A stretch of DNA of 64,000 bases from Ignavibacteriaceae bacterium (GTDB lineage Bacteria > Bacteroidota > Ignavibacteria > Ignavibacteriales > Ignavibacteriaceae), in assembly GCA_013388545.1 (NCBI GenBank), contig JACAFB010000010.1:96134-160133 (forward strand), written 5' to 3'. The notes under the pieces are model-generated. The model made no database searches. It saw only the letters and a program-made list of their open reading frames with translations, and had not been told where the DNA came from. A program made the translations under genes and the position numbers. Shown here one piece after another: positions 55,440 through 63,747 of the stretch (its first letter is position 1; each line of letters starts with the position of its first letter).

Positions 55440-56062
55440 TCGCCCGGTTCTCCGAATGTTAATCCCTTTTTATCTGCTATCTCGCAGCAAAGTGAAATAG
55501 CATCTGAAATAATTTTTTCTGATTTAATACTATCGTGAAGCACAATAATTGAATTTTTCCTTAAATATTTCCCGAGTGCAAATTTAACAGTTTTCAGGTC
55601 ATTCTTGTAATCATAGGTTAACAGCGACCACATAACGTTTTTCATTCCTTTTTCACGTAATATTCTCTTTGTACTCAGTCTGATTTTTCCGTGCGGCGGT
55701 CTGAAATATCTAACCTTTTTCCCAAAATTATCAAATACATATTTATTGAAATCATCTATCTCCCGATGAGTTTCAGAAATATTAATAGAGGTTAATGTTC
55801 TGTGATTGAATGTATGATTACCAATCATATGTCCGCAACTAATAATTTCAGAAGTCATTGAGGGATTTTTTTTGATATTATTCCCAACTAAAAAAAATAA
55901 TCCTTTGAGTCTTAAATCATCAAGTTTCTTTAGAATTATTTCTTTGGAAGCCTTTGTCGGTCCATCATCAAAGGTTAATAGAATCTTTTCATTAAAGGTA
56001 TTCCATATAAAATCATTGAAAATACTTTTAATGACTAAAGGTGGATCGTATAAGTATTTCAT
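55427..56062 (-). CDS. Polysaccharide deacetylase (NodB-type)
   Basis: A 211-residue carbohydrate esterase family 4 protein. The catalytic base and first metal aspartate are in LLTFDDGPTKAS near residue 30, and the two metal histidines are in GNHTFNHRTL near residue 82. RYFRPPHGKIRLS near residue 118 gives the next motif and IVLHDSIKSEKI near residue 172 the last histidine. It would remove N-acetyl groups from a chitin-like or poly-GlcNAc chain. It has no signal peptide that I can see. It overlaps the GT2 gene by 13 bases and shares a base with rtcB. Confidence 0.9.
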   Translation of the reverse strand: MKYLYDPPLVIKSIFNDFIWNTFNEKILLTFDDGPTKASKEIILKKLDDLRLKGLFFLVGNNIKKNPSMTSEIISCGHMIGNHTFNHRTLTSINISETHREIDDFNKYVFDNFGKKVRYFRPPHGKIRLSTKRILREKGMKNVMWSLLTYDYKNDLKTVKFALGKYLRKNSIIVLHDSIKSEKIISDAISLCCEIADKKGLTFGEPGECLN

Positions 56063-57516
56063 CAGCCTTTGATTACTCCTACAGGCCTGAATCTGGCGAC
56101 TTTTTTTGTTATGCCTTCATTGTGAAGCACTTCAACAACTTCCGAAACATCTTTATAAGCCGATGGCATTTCTTCTGCAATTGTTTTGTAACCTCTTGCC
56201 TGAATAAAAATACCTTTATTTCGCAGCTCAGAAACAAGGTCTCTGCCTTTTGCATTTGTAAGTGCTTTTCTCCGGCTTAGAGATCTGCCAGCGCCGTGAC
56301 AAGAACTACCGAAGGTTTCTTCCATAGCTTTTTGTGTCCCAACGGCAATATATGAATATCTGCCCATATCACCCGGAATAAGCACAGGCTGACCACTTGA
56401 TTTAAACTTAACAGGTATTGAATTACTCCCTGGAGGAAATGCTCTCGTTGCTCCTTTACGATGAACACATACTTTTTTCATCTCGTCGTCAATTTTATGT
56501 TCTTCGATTTTTGCAATGTTATGACAAACATCGTAAACGAGACTAAATGCAAGTTCGGATTCAGACATACTAAATATTTCTTTGAACGCTTTCTTTGCCA
56601 GATGCATTATTACCTGACGATTATTCCAGGCAAAGTTAGCAGCAGCCTGCATGGCTGAAAGATAATCCTGTCCTTCCTGCGATTTAATCGGAGCGCAAGC
56701 TAACTGCTTATCAGGAAGAGTGAATCCATATTTTTTACTTGCCGAAAGCAGCACCTTTAAATAGTCATCGCATACCTGATATCCCAAACCGCGCGAACCT
56801 GTATGAATTAATACAACAACCTGTCCTTTGAAAATTCCAAACAGTGAAGCTGTAGTTTCATCGTAAATTTCGTCAACAACATCAACTTCGAGAAAATGAT
56901 TTCCCGAGCCGAGTGTTCCTACCTGATCATATCCGCGCTCAAGTGCTCTCTCACTTACTGCTTCCGAATCAGCATTCTTCAAAGTTCCTGCCTCTTCAGT
57001 AAATTCTATATCGTTTGGGCTTCCTAAATCATTTTCCACTGCCCAAACAGATCCTTTTTGAAGGATTCTTTTAATTTCCTTATTTGATAATTTTTTTATT
57101 GCACCGCTCGCACCAACTCCTGTGGGAATATTCTCAAATAATTTCGAAACAAGACTCTCAATTCTGTGAGAGATTTTATTGTATTCTAAAGATGTGGTTG
57201 CAAGTCTTACCCCGCAATTGATGTCATAACCAACACCGCCGGGAGAGATTACTCCGTGATCAAGATTTGTAGCTGCTACTCCACCAATCGGAAATCCATA
57301 ACCCCAATGTATATCCGGCATTGCAATACTGTATTTTTCAATTCCGGGTAAATGAGCAACATTAACAACCTGTTGAAGAGAGTCTTCATGCTCAAAACTT
57401 TTTTCTATCATTTTTTCTGAGATATAAATTCTACCCGGAACTTTCATACTGCCGGTTTTAGGAATTTCCCATACATTATCTCTAACTTTTACTAATTCAA
57501 TTCCATTAACTATCAT
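56062..57516 (-). CDS. rtcB: RNA-splicing ligase RtcB
   Basis: RtcB joins a 2',3'-cyclic phosphate RNA end to a 5'-hydroxyl end, with GTP and manganese. The Mn-binding cysteine is in GVGYDINCGVRL near residue 90. GTLGSGNHFLEV near residue 202, IHTGSRGLGYQV near residue 235, HRKGATRAFPPGS near residue 380, and the guanylylated histidine in SCHGAGRSLSRRKA near residue 408 are all present. I choose the ATG at 57516, which has a GGAAG binding site, over a TTG inside archease. It forms the end of the archease-rtcB pair, with no RtcR regulator here. Confidence 0.95.
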   Translation of the reverse strand: MIVNGIELVKVRDNVWEIPKTGSMKVPGRIYISEKMIEKSFEHEDSLQQVVNVAHLPGIEKYSIAMPDIHWGYGFPIGGVAATNLDHGVISPGGVGYDINCGVRLATTSLEYNKISHRIESLVSKLFENIPTGVGASGAIKKLSNKEIKRILQKGSVWAVENDLGSPNDIEFTEEAGTLKNADSEAVSERALERGYDQVGTLGSGNHFLEVDVVDEIYDETTASLFGIFKGQVVVLIHTGSRGLGYQVCDDYLKVLLSASKKYGFTLPDKQLACAPIKSQEGQDYLSAMQAAANFAWNNRQVIMHLAKKAFKEIFSMSESELAFSLVYDVCHNIAKIEEHKIDDEMKKVCVHRKGATRAFPPGSNSIPVKFKSSGQPVLIPGDMGRYSYIAVGTQKAMEETFGSSCHGAGRSLSRRKALTNAKGRDLVSELRNKGIFIQARGYKTIAEEMPSAYKDVSEVVEVLHNEGITKKVARFRPVGVIKG

Positions 57517-57532
57517 ATTTTTACTTCCACAA

Positions 57533-57958
57533 TTAAATATCAAAAACTATTCTTGTAAAATAATTATCAGCTTTTTTCTCAATGCTCATTTGATGATATG
57601 TAACGGACTTAATTTCTGCTTTCAGTGAATGCAAATCAGAAATCGGATGACCAAGAAGCACAACAGACAAAGTAACTCTGTCTTTTTGAATTATTTCAAT
57701 TTTAGAAATTGACACAGTAAGCCATTTTTTATTTATTAACAAAAAATTCAACTCGTTCAAAAAAGAAACAAGAAGCTGTTCAAGGGTTTCGCATTCAAGA
57801 TAAAGTGTTATTCCGACGTTATCTATTAAATCATTCTTCTCTAAAGCTACAGTTCGCCAGGCATCAGCCGAATTTAGAAAAAGTTCTTCAATCGTTCTTC
57901 CCTGAACTTCAACAGCAATATCGGCAGTGTGATCTATAAATTTATAATTCGGATTCAA
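57533..57958 (-). CDS. Archease, activator of RtcB
   Basis: A 141-residue protein. It helps RtcB complete guanylylation and turn over. The family start FIDHTADIAVEVQG at residues 7-20 holds the metal-binding HTAD. SVTYHQMSIEKKADNYFTRIVFDI at the C-terminus carries the other conserved acidic end. It precedes rtcB by 16 bases, the usual partnership. It starts 88 bases from a divergent transporter gene, with a perfect palindrome in between. Confidence 0.95.
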   Translation of the reverse strand: MNPNYKFIDHTADIAVEVQGRTIEELFLNSADAWRTVALEKNDLIDNVGITLYLECETLEQLLVSFLNELNFLLINKKWLTVSISKIEIIQKDRVTLSVVLLGHPISDLHSLKAEIKSVTYHQMSIEKKADNYFTRIVFDI

Positions 57959-58009
57959 TTTGAATTAAAAGATTCAAGTTTTAGAATTATTTATTCAAAG
58001 ATAATTAAA

Positions 58010-58031
58010 TTGCTTAAACAATTTTAAGCAA
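58010..58031. promoter_or_regulatory. Perfect palindrome in the archease / EamA divergent upstream region
   Basis: TTGCTTAAA at 58010-58018 is followed by four bases and then its perfect inverse TTTAAGCAA at 58023-58031. It has no T run on either side long enough for a good terminator. It lies about 50 bases before the archease start and 16 bases before the EamA start, where an operator would be. The protein that would bind it is not evident. Confidence 0.45.
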
Positions 58032-58046
58032 ACAATTGTCGCTAAG

Positions 58047-58931
58047 TTGAAACATTTAATTCAAGCAATGATGAAAAATTTTACCTCACACCAGAAAGGT
58101 ATTGCGGCAGTTCTTATTACCGCCATTCTCTGGAGTTCGGGTGGTTTGTTTATAAAACTGGTTCCTCTCGGTCCCATGCAAATTTCTTTTTTCAGATGTT
58201 CAATTGCTGCGGCTTTCTTCGCAATAGTTTTCAGGAAACAGGTTTTCTATGCAAACGGTTTTGCCATTATAAATTCAATTATATACGGAACCGTACTAAC
58301 TTTTTTTGTAATTGCCACAAAGACGACAACTGCTGCGAACGCTGTTTTTCTTCAGGCAACTGCACCTGTTTATGTGCTAATATTTGAACCACTAATCAAT
58401 AAAACCAAATATGAAGTCCTTAACATAATAATAATTTCAGTCTGCATCTTTGGAATGCTTCTATTTTTTATTGGTGATATCACTCCGGGACAACAGACAG
58501 GAAATTTAATCGCTTTGGCATCAGGAGCAGCCTTTGCAGCTTTGTTTTTAGGATTGAGGTTTAATAAAAAAGAATTTCAATTCAGTTCTATTTTTTATGG
58601 CAACGTTTTGGTTGCATTAGTTTGCATTCCTTACATAACTAATCTTCCCTCCTTATCTATTGACGTAACCGGAAGTCTGATTTTTCTCGGGGTATTTCAA
58701 ATAGGTGCAGCATATGCAATCTTTGCCTATGGAATTAAAAGGGTTCTGGCTGTTGAAGCATCAATTCTTTCAATGATCGAACCTGTGCTTAATCCAGTCT
58801 GGGTATTTATCGGTTATGGTGAAATACCTTCTATCAATGCAATTATTGGAGGAAGTATAATTATTTCCGCAATTGTGATAAAGATTATTCTCGGCGAAAG
58901 AAAGAATAGAAAACAGATGTCGGCAGGCTAA
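58047..58931 (+). CDS. EamA/DMT-superfamily transporter
   Basis: A 294-residue protein with ten hydrophobic helices in two repeated EamA halves. The first half starts GIAAVLITAILWSSGGLFIKLV, and the second near residue 155 with NLIALASGAAFAALFLGLRF. Such proteins export or import small metabolites; the substrate is not predictable. The TTG at 58047 is the furthest possible start; in-frame ATGs at residues 8 and 9 may be the true one, and neither has a clear binding site. Its stop codon overlaps the stop of pdxH on the other strand. Confidence 0.87.
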   Translation: MKHLIQAMMKNFTSHQKGIAAVLITAILWSSGGLFIKLVPLGPMQISFFRCSIAAAFFAIVFRKQVFYANGFAIINSIIYGTVLTFFVIATKTTTAANAVFLQATAPVYVLIFEPLINKTKYEVLNIIIISVCIFGMLLFFIGDITPGQQTGNLIALASGAAFAALFLGLRFNKKEFQFSSIFYGNVLVALVCIPYITNLPSLSIDVTGSLIFLGVFQIGAAYAIFAYGIKRVLAVEASILSMIEPVLNPVWVFIGYGEIPSINAIIGGSIIISAIVIKIILGERKNRKQMSAG

Positions 58932-59572
58932 GGTGCGAGAATCTTTTTTCGCCAATTTCCTTTTTCTTTTTTGTAAGCAATCCTATCGTGAAGGCGATTT
59001 GGCCTTCCTTGCCAGAATTCAAAATAATCCGGTATTAAAATATACCCGCCCCAATAATCAGGCAGTGGGACTTTCCCGTCAGAATATTTCTTTTTAAGAA
59101 GATTAAATTTTTCTTCCAGCATTTTCTTACTTTCAATTACCGAACTTTGATGTGAAACTAAAGCTGCAATTCTGCTTTCAAATGGTCTTGAGTTGAAATA
59201 TTCACGTGAGATTTTTTTACTAACTTTTTCTATTCTTCCGGAAATCCTGACTTGCCTTTCAAATTCTTTCCAGAAAAACAAGATTGCTGCGTGAGGATTT
59301 TCATCAATATCCCTGGCTTTTCTACTTGAATAGTTTGTAAAGAAAATAAATCCTTTTTTTGTAAAACTCTTAAGTAAAACAGTCCGTGCTGAAGGAACAG
59401 AATTTTTAGAGGAAGTAGCAAGAGTCATCGCATTTGGTTCTAATATTCCGGCCTTAATTACCTCCTCAAACCACTTTCGGAACTGCTCAAACGGATTTTT
59501 CGAAACTTTATTAATATTTAGTTCGTTCTTGCGGTAGTCTATTCTTAAAGAGGATATTTTTTTGTTAATCAT
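58928..59572 (-). CDS. pdxH: Pyridoxamine 5'-phosphate oxidase
   Basis: PdxH makes pyridoxal 5'-phosphate using FMN. The 214-residue protein has LRIDYRKNELN near the N-terminus, NAMTLATSSKNSVPSARTVLLK near residue 48, GFIFFTNYSSRKARDIDENPHAAILFFW near residue 74, ERQVRISG, and the C-terminal FWQGRPNRLHDRIAY near residue 187 with LAP at the end. All FMN and PLP contacts look present. It is a single gene with its own upstream region, divergent from the kgd-type gene. Confidence 0.95.
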   Translation of the reverse strand: MINKKISSLRIDYRKNELNINKVSKNPFEQFRKWFEEVIKAGILEPNAMTLATSSKNSVPSARTVLLKSFTKKGFIFFTNYSSRKARDIDENPHAAILFFWKEFERQVRISGRIEKVSKKISREYFNSRPFESRIAALVSHQSSVIESKKMLEEKFNLLKKKYSDGKVPLPDYWGGYILIPDYFEFWQGRPNRLHDRIAYKKEKGNWRKKILAP

Positions 59573-59696
59573 AAGTTGGAATTTATATTTAATGATTGAA
59601 AAGGCTGTTAATCACTTTACGGCTTAAATTATGAAGTTTTAAGCTTCTTTCATAAATTATATTAAGAAAAATCATTAAAAAATATTCATCCCTGAA

Positions 59697-62600
59697 ATGA
59701 AAAAATTAGAGCTTACTAAAAAACAAAAAGCAGAACTTGAGAAATTTGGTGCAAATACCTGGTTTGTTGAGTATTTACATAAACAGTACACTGAAAATCC
59801 CAGCGAAGTACCTGAACAGTGGAAAATATTTTTCAATAATGTAACAGGCAAAGAAAACGAAAGTGGTCAAAAAAACAATTTAAATTTCGAGTCAAGAATT
59901 CAAACAACTCAAATTGATAACCTCCCTGTTCCCTCAGATGATGATGAAACTCAGATCATAGCTGGAAGCTTTGCAAGAATAATTGATAATATGACATCGA
60001 GTTTGTCTGTCCCCGTTGCAACTTCACAGAGGGCTATCCCTGTTAAATTGCTGGAAGAGAACAGAAGACTGATAAATGATTATCTTCAAAATAAAGGTGG
60101 CGGAAAAGTTTCATTCACGCACTTAATTGCCTGGGCAATTCTCAAAGCCGTAGAAACAATTTCATCGATGAACAATGCTTTTACTATCGTTGATAATAAA
60201 CCGGCAATATTAAAGAGAAAAAGTGTTAACCTGGGAATTGCGATTGATATTCAAAAAAAGGATGGCTCACGTTCATTGATTGTGCCTAATATAAAAAATG
60301 CCAATTCTCTGAACTTTCTGGAATTCTGGAACAAATATGAGGATATAGTTGCCCGATCAAGAAAAGGTACAATTGATCCATCAGAATTCCTTGGAACAAC
60401 AATAACTTTAACAAACCCGGGAACGATAGGAACAAATGTTTCTATTCCGCGTTTGATGGTTGGACAAGGTGCGATAATAGCGACCGGGGCAATTCAGTAC
60501 TCTGCAGAGTACCAGGGAATGTCTCCTTCAACCATCTCTGCGCTTGGTGTTAGTAAGGTTATGAATATCACCAGCACTTATGATCATAGAATAATTCAAG
60601 GTGCAGAGTCAGGATTATTCCTTAAAGAAATAAATGATCTTCTGCTTGGCGGGAAAAACTTTTACGAGGAAATATTTGAGGCACTTAAAGTTCAGTTCAA
60701 ACCATTAAAATGGAGTACTGATTATCAACCTGGCATTTTTCAAGATACCGGCAGAACCGAAGAAATTGAAAAACAAGCAAGAGTTCTGCAATTAATAAAT
60801 ATGTACAGAGTACGTGGTCACCTTATAGCCGATTTGGACCCATTACGACATCAAAGCAATTATCATCCCGAACTTTATCCTTCAAATTACAACTTCACCG
60901 TTTGGGATCTCGACAGGCAGTTTATAACAGGCGGATTCATCGGCATGAAGAAATCCAGCCTCAAAGAAATACTGGATACACTTCACCAGACTTATTGTGA
61001 AAAGATCGGCGTTGAGTATATGCATATTCAGAATCCTGCCGAAAAGCTCTGGCTTCAAAATCAGATGGAGCCGATAAAAAATAAACCCGAGTTTGACTCT
61101 GGTACAAAGAAAATAATTTATAACAAATTGCTCATTGCAGAGGCATTTGAACATTTCATTCATACACGATTTATCGGTCACAAGCGTTTTTCACTCGAAG
61201 GCTCAGAAACACTTATTCCCGTTCTCGATATTTTACTTAACATTGCCTGCGAATATGGAGTTGCAGAAGTAGTTCTTGGAATGGCTCATCGTGGAAGGTT
61301 AAATGTTTTATGTAACATAATAGGTAAATCTTATGATTCTATATTTTCAGAATTTGAAGATATTAAAGACCAGGAATCATTTCAGGGATCCGGCGATGTA
61401 AAGTATCATCTTGGCGCAACGGGAAATTATAAAACAAGAATCGGTAAAACGATCAAAGTTTCAGTTGCTTCCAATCCAAGTCACCTGGAGTGGGTTAATC
61501 CTGTTGTTGAAGGTATAGTACGAGCAAAGCAGACAAGGATGGGAGATAAAAAAAATCACCGGAAAGTAATGTCGCTCTTAATTCACGGTGATGCTGCTTT
61601 TGCCGGGCAGGGTATTGTGGCTGAAACTCTTAACTTATCTCAGTTGAGCGGATACAGAACAGGAGGAACAGTTCATATAATAATTAATAATCAGATTGGC
61701 TTTACAACTACTCCAGAGGATGCAAGATCATCGGTTTATGCAACCGATGTAGCTAAAATGATTCAGGCGCCCATATTTCATGTAAATGGTGATGATCCCG
61801 AATCAGCGGTATGGGTAACCAAATTAGCATTTCAGTATAAGCATTTATTCAAAAAGGATGTTGTAATTGATTTATTTGGTTATCGAAGACACGGACATAA
61901 CGAAGGAGATGAGCCTGGTTTCACACAGCCGTTACTGTACGAAAAAATTAAACAACATCCTTCGGTAAGAGAGATTTACCAGGAAAAATTACTCAAAGAA
62001 GAAATTATCACTGAAGATGAACTTCAGAAGATGAGATTGAATATTGAAAATCAGTTAAACGATGCTCTTGAAATAACAAAACAGAAAAGCATAAAATTTA
62101 AATCTGATATTCCGCTTGCAATTCCTAAAGATAAACTTGAAGAAGAAAAGAAAATAAGCGATACATACATCTCAGAATTAACACTCTCAAAAATTATTAA
62201 TGGACTTACAACGCTTCCCGAAAATTTTCATGGTCATCCAAAACTTGCAAAGTTTCTTGAGAAGAGAAAAAACCTGTTAAATGAAAAAGGTGAAGCTGAT
62301 TGGGCACTGGCAGAATCAATAGCTTTTGGAAGCCTTTTAATAGAAGGAACACCGGTAAGACTAAGCGGTCAGGACAGTGTGAGGGGTACTTTCAGTCAGA
62401 GACATTTAGCCTTAACAGATAATAAAACCGGCATTGAGTATATTCCATTAAATCATCTTTCAGAAGGACAAGAGCAAATTGAAGCTCTCGACAGTTTGCT
62501 TTCAGAGGCTGCAGTTCTCGGATTCGAATTTGGATACAGCACCGCCGATCCCCTTGCTCTGGTAATATGGGAAGCTCAGTTCGGTGATTTTGCGAATGGC

Positions 62601-63323
62601 GCTCAGATAATCATTGATAACTTCATTGTGGCTTCTTATGAAAAATGGGAAATTCCAAATTCTTTAGTTATGCTTTTACCCCACGGTTTTGAGGGACAGG
62701 GACCAGAGCACTCAAGTGCAAGACTTGAAAGATTCCTGATTCTTTGTGCACAAAACAATATGCAGGTTTGTAATGTTACAACTCCGGCTCAATATTATCA
62801 TTTACTAAGACGACAAATTAAGAATGATATGAGAAAACCTTTGGTTATAATGACTCCCAAAAGTCTTCTCAGGCATCCGGAGGCAAAATCATATAAAAAT
62901 GAATTTCTCAGCGGTAGATTCAACGAAGTATTGGATGATAATTCAGTCAAAGATGAAAATGCAATTGAAAGACTATTATTTACAAGCGGTAAAGTTTATT
63001 ACGATCTAGCAAAATTTAAATCTGTTAACAAAGTTGATAATACCGCAATTGTCAGGATAGAACAATTCTATCCTTACGAAAGACAAATTATTCAGGATAT
63101 ATTGAAAAAATATTCTCAGGTAAAAAAAATAATTTGGGTACAGGAAGAGCCGAAAAATATGGGCGCCTGGAATTTTATATCATCGAGGCTGATTGAAGAT
63201 TTATTGCCCAATCAAAAGTTATTATATTCCGGCAGGCCGGAAAGTGCAAGCCCTGCTGTTGGTTCAGCAAGGATTTCCGAAGAACAGCAAATTAATTTAG
63301 TAAGAGAGGCATTTGAATTATAA
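59697..63323 (+). CDS. kgd: Fused E2-E1 2-oxoglutarate dehydrogenase (Kgd/OdhA type)
   Basis: A 1208-residue protein. Residues 15-50 are the usual E1 start (TWFVEYLHKQYTENPSEVP). Residues 90-325 are a dihydrolipoamide succinyltransferase catalytic domain: ATSQRAIPVKL near 108 and STYDHRIIQGAESG with catalytic histidine at 297. There is no lipoyl domain. Residues 375-1208 are the ThDP-dependent E1: YRVRGHLIADLDP, MAHRGRLNVL, HGDAAFAGQGIVAETLNLSQL, NNQIGFTT and FGYRRHGHNEGDEPGFTQP. It decarboxylates 2-oxoglutarate in the citric acid cycle. The layout is that of mycobacterial Kgd. A separate lipoylated E2 is needed and none is nearby. Confidence 0.93.
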   Translation: MKKLELTKKQKAELEKFGANTWFVEYLHKQYTENPSEVPEQWKIFFNNVTGKENESGQKNNLNFESRIQTTQIDNLPVPSDDDETQIIAGSFARIIDNMTSSLSVPVATSQRAIPVKLLEENRRLINDYLQNKGGGKVSFTHLIAWAILKAVETISSMNNAFTIVDNKPAILKRKSVNLGIAIDIQKKDGSRSLIVPNIKNANSLNFLEFWNKYEDIVARSRKGTIDPSEFLGTTITLTNPGTIGTNVSIPRLMVGQGAIIATGAIQYSAEYQGMSPSTISALGVSKVMNITSTYDHRIIQGAESGLFLKEINDLLLGGKNFYEEIFEALKVQFKPLKWSTDYQPGIFQDTGRTEEIEKQARVLQLINMYRVRGHLIADLDPLRHQSNYHPELYPSNYNFTVWDLDRQFITGGFIGMKKSSLKEILDTLHQTYCEKIGVEYMHIQNPAEKLWLQNQMEPIKNKPEFDSGTKKIIYNKLLIAEAFEHFIHTRFIGHKRFSLEGSETLIPVLDILLNIACEYGVAEVVLGMAHRGRLNVLCNIIGKSYDSIFSEFEDIKDQESFQGSGDVKYHLGATGNYKTRIGKTIKVSVASNPSHLEWVNPVVEGIVRAKQTRMGDKKNHRKVMSLLIHGDAAFAGQGIVAETLNLSQLSGYRTGGTVHIIINNQIGFTTTPEDARSSVYATDVAKMIQAPIFHVNGDDPESAVWVTKLAFQYKHLFKKDVVIDLFGYRRHGHNEGDEPGFTQPLLYEKIKQHPSVREIYQEKLLKEEIITEDELQKMRLNIENQLNDALEITKQKSIKFKSDIPLAIPKDKLEEEKKISDTYISELTLSKIINGLTTLPENFHGHPKLAKFLEKRKNLLNEKGEADWALAESIAFGSLLIEGTPVRLSGQDSVRGTFSQRHLALTDNKTGIEYIPLNHLSEGQEQIEALDSLLSEAAVLGFEFGYSTADPLALVIWEAQFGDFANGAQIIIDNFIVASYEKWEIPNSLVMLLPHGFEGQGPEHSSARLERFLILCAQNNMQVCNVTTPAQYYHLLRRQIKNDMRKPLVIMTPKSLLRHPEAKSYKNEFLSGRFNEVLDDNSVKDENAIERLLFTSGKVYYDLAKFKSVNKVDNTAIVRIEQFYPYERQIIQDILKKYSQVKKIIWVQEEPKNMGAWNFISSRLIEDLLPNQKLLYSGRPESASPAVGSARISEEQQINLVREAFEL

Positions 63324-63365
63324 TGCTTGAATTCAAACGCCTGTTTAATTAATTTTCAGATGTAC

Positions 63366-63438
63366 GCGGGCGTAACTCAGTTGGCAGAGTGTCAGCTTCC
63401 CAAGCTGAATGTCGCGGGTTCGAGCCCCGTCGCCCGCT
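63366..63438 (+). tRNA. tRNA-Gly (anticodon CCC)
   Basis: A complete cloverleaf of 73 bases. The seven-base acceptor stem GCGGGCG pairs with CGCCCGC at 63431-63437, with T as discriminator. The anticodon arm TCAGC/GCTGA encloses the loop TTCCCAA, giving anticodon CCC for codon GGG. The T arm GCGGG-TTCGAGC-CCCGT is standard. CCA is not encoded. It begins 42 bases after the kgd-type gene. Confidence 0.95.
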
Positions 63439-63482
63439 CAATTTGGTTTTATAAATCAAAACCAACATATTTGCACAGTGCT

Positions 63483-63506
63483 TTTGCTTTTATTAAGCAA
63501 AGTTTT
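63483..63506 (+). terminator. Weak hairpin between the two tRNA genes
   Basis: TTTGCTT at 63483-63489 pairs with AAGCAAA at 63495-63501 over a five-base loop, followed by G and five T. The seven-base stem is AT-rich, so it may or may not stop transcription after tRNA-Gly. Confidence 0.3.
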
Positions 63507-63525
63507 TAGTCATTGAATTATTATC

Positions 63526-63600
63526 GGGCGCTTAGCTCAGCTGGTTCAGAGCATCTGCCTTACAAGCAGAGGGTCATTGGTTCGAATCCATTAGCGCCCA
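63526..63600 (+). tRNA. tRNA-Val (anticodon TAC)
   Basis: A complete cloverleaf of 75 bases. The acceptor stem GGGCGCT pairs with AGCGCCC at 63593-63599 and the discriminator is A. The anticodon arm TCTGC/GCAGA encloses CTTACAA, giving anticodon TAC for codon GTA. The D arm GCTCAGCTGGTTCAGAGC and the T arm with GGTTCGAATCC are standard. CCA is not encoded. Confidence 0.96.
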
Positions 63601-63613
63601 CTCTTTACTAATT

Positions 63614-63641
63614 AAACCTTGATTATTCAGGGTTTTTTTTT
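63614..63641 (+). terminator. Terminator after tRNA-Val
   Basis: A nine-pair stem: AAACCTTGA at 63614-63622 pairs with TCAGGGTTT at 63627-63635, including one G-T pair, with a four-base loop and a run of T after it. It starts 14 bases after the tRNA. The next 100 bases before the hydrolase gene hold nothing I can recognise. Confidence 0.75.
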
Positions 63642-63747
63642 GAAAACTTTTTCTTTTTTATCATCCATTCGTATTCTCACATTACTTATTAAATTGAACA
63701 TAAAAATAGAATGAGCGTGCTTAGTTAATTTTATTAAAGTAATAATT

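Noticed and set aside
59627..59660. Inverted repeat TTATGAA...TTCATAA upstream of the kgd-type gene
   Set aside because: Seven AT-rich pairs with a long loop are expected by chance in this composition.
63327..63509. Open frame of 60 codons across tRNA-Gly
   Set aside because: It is made by reading through the tRNA gene; peptides of the form VTQLAECQLP...AGSSPVARS are a known artefact of tRNA sequence.
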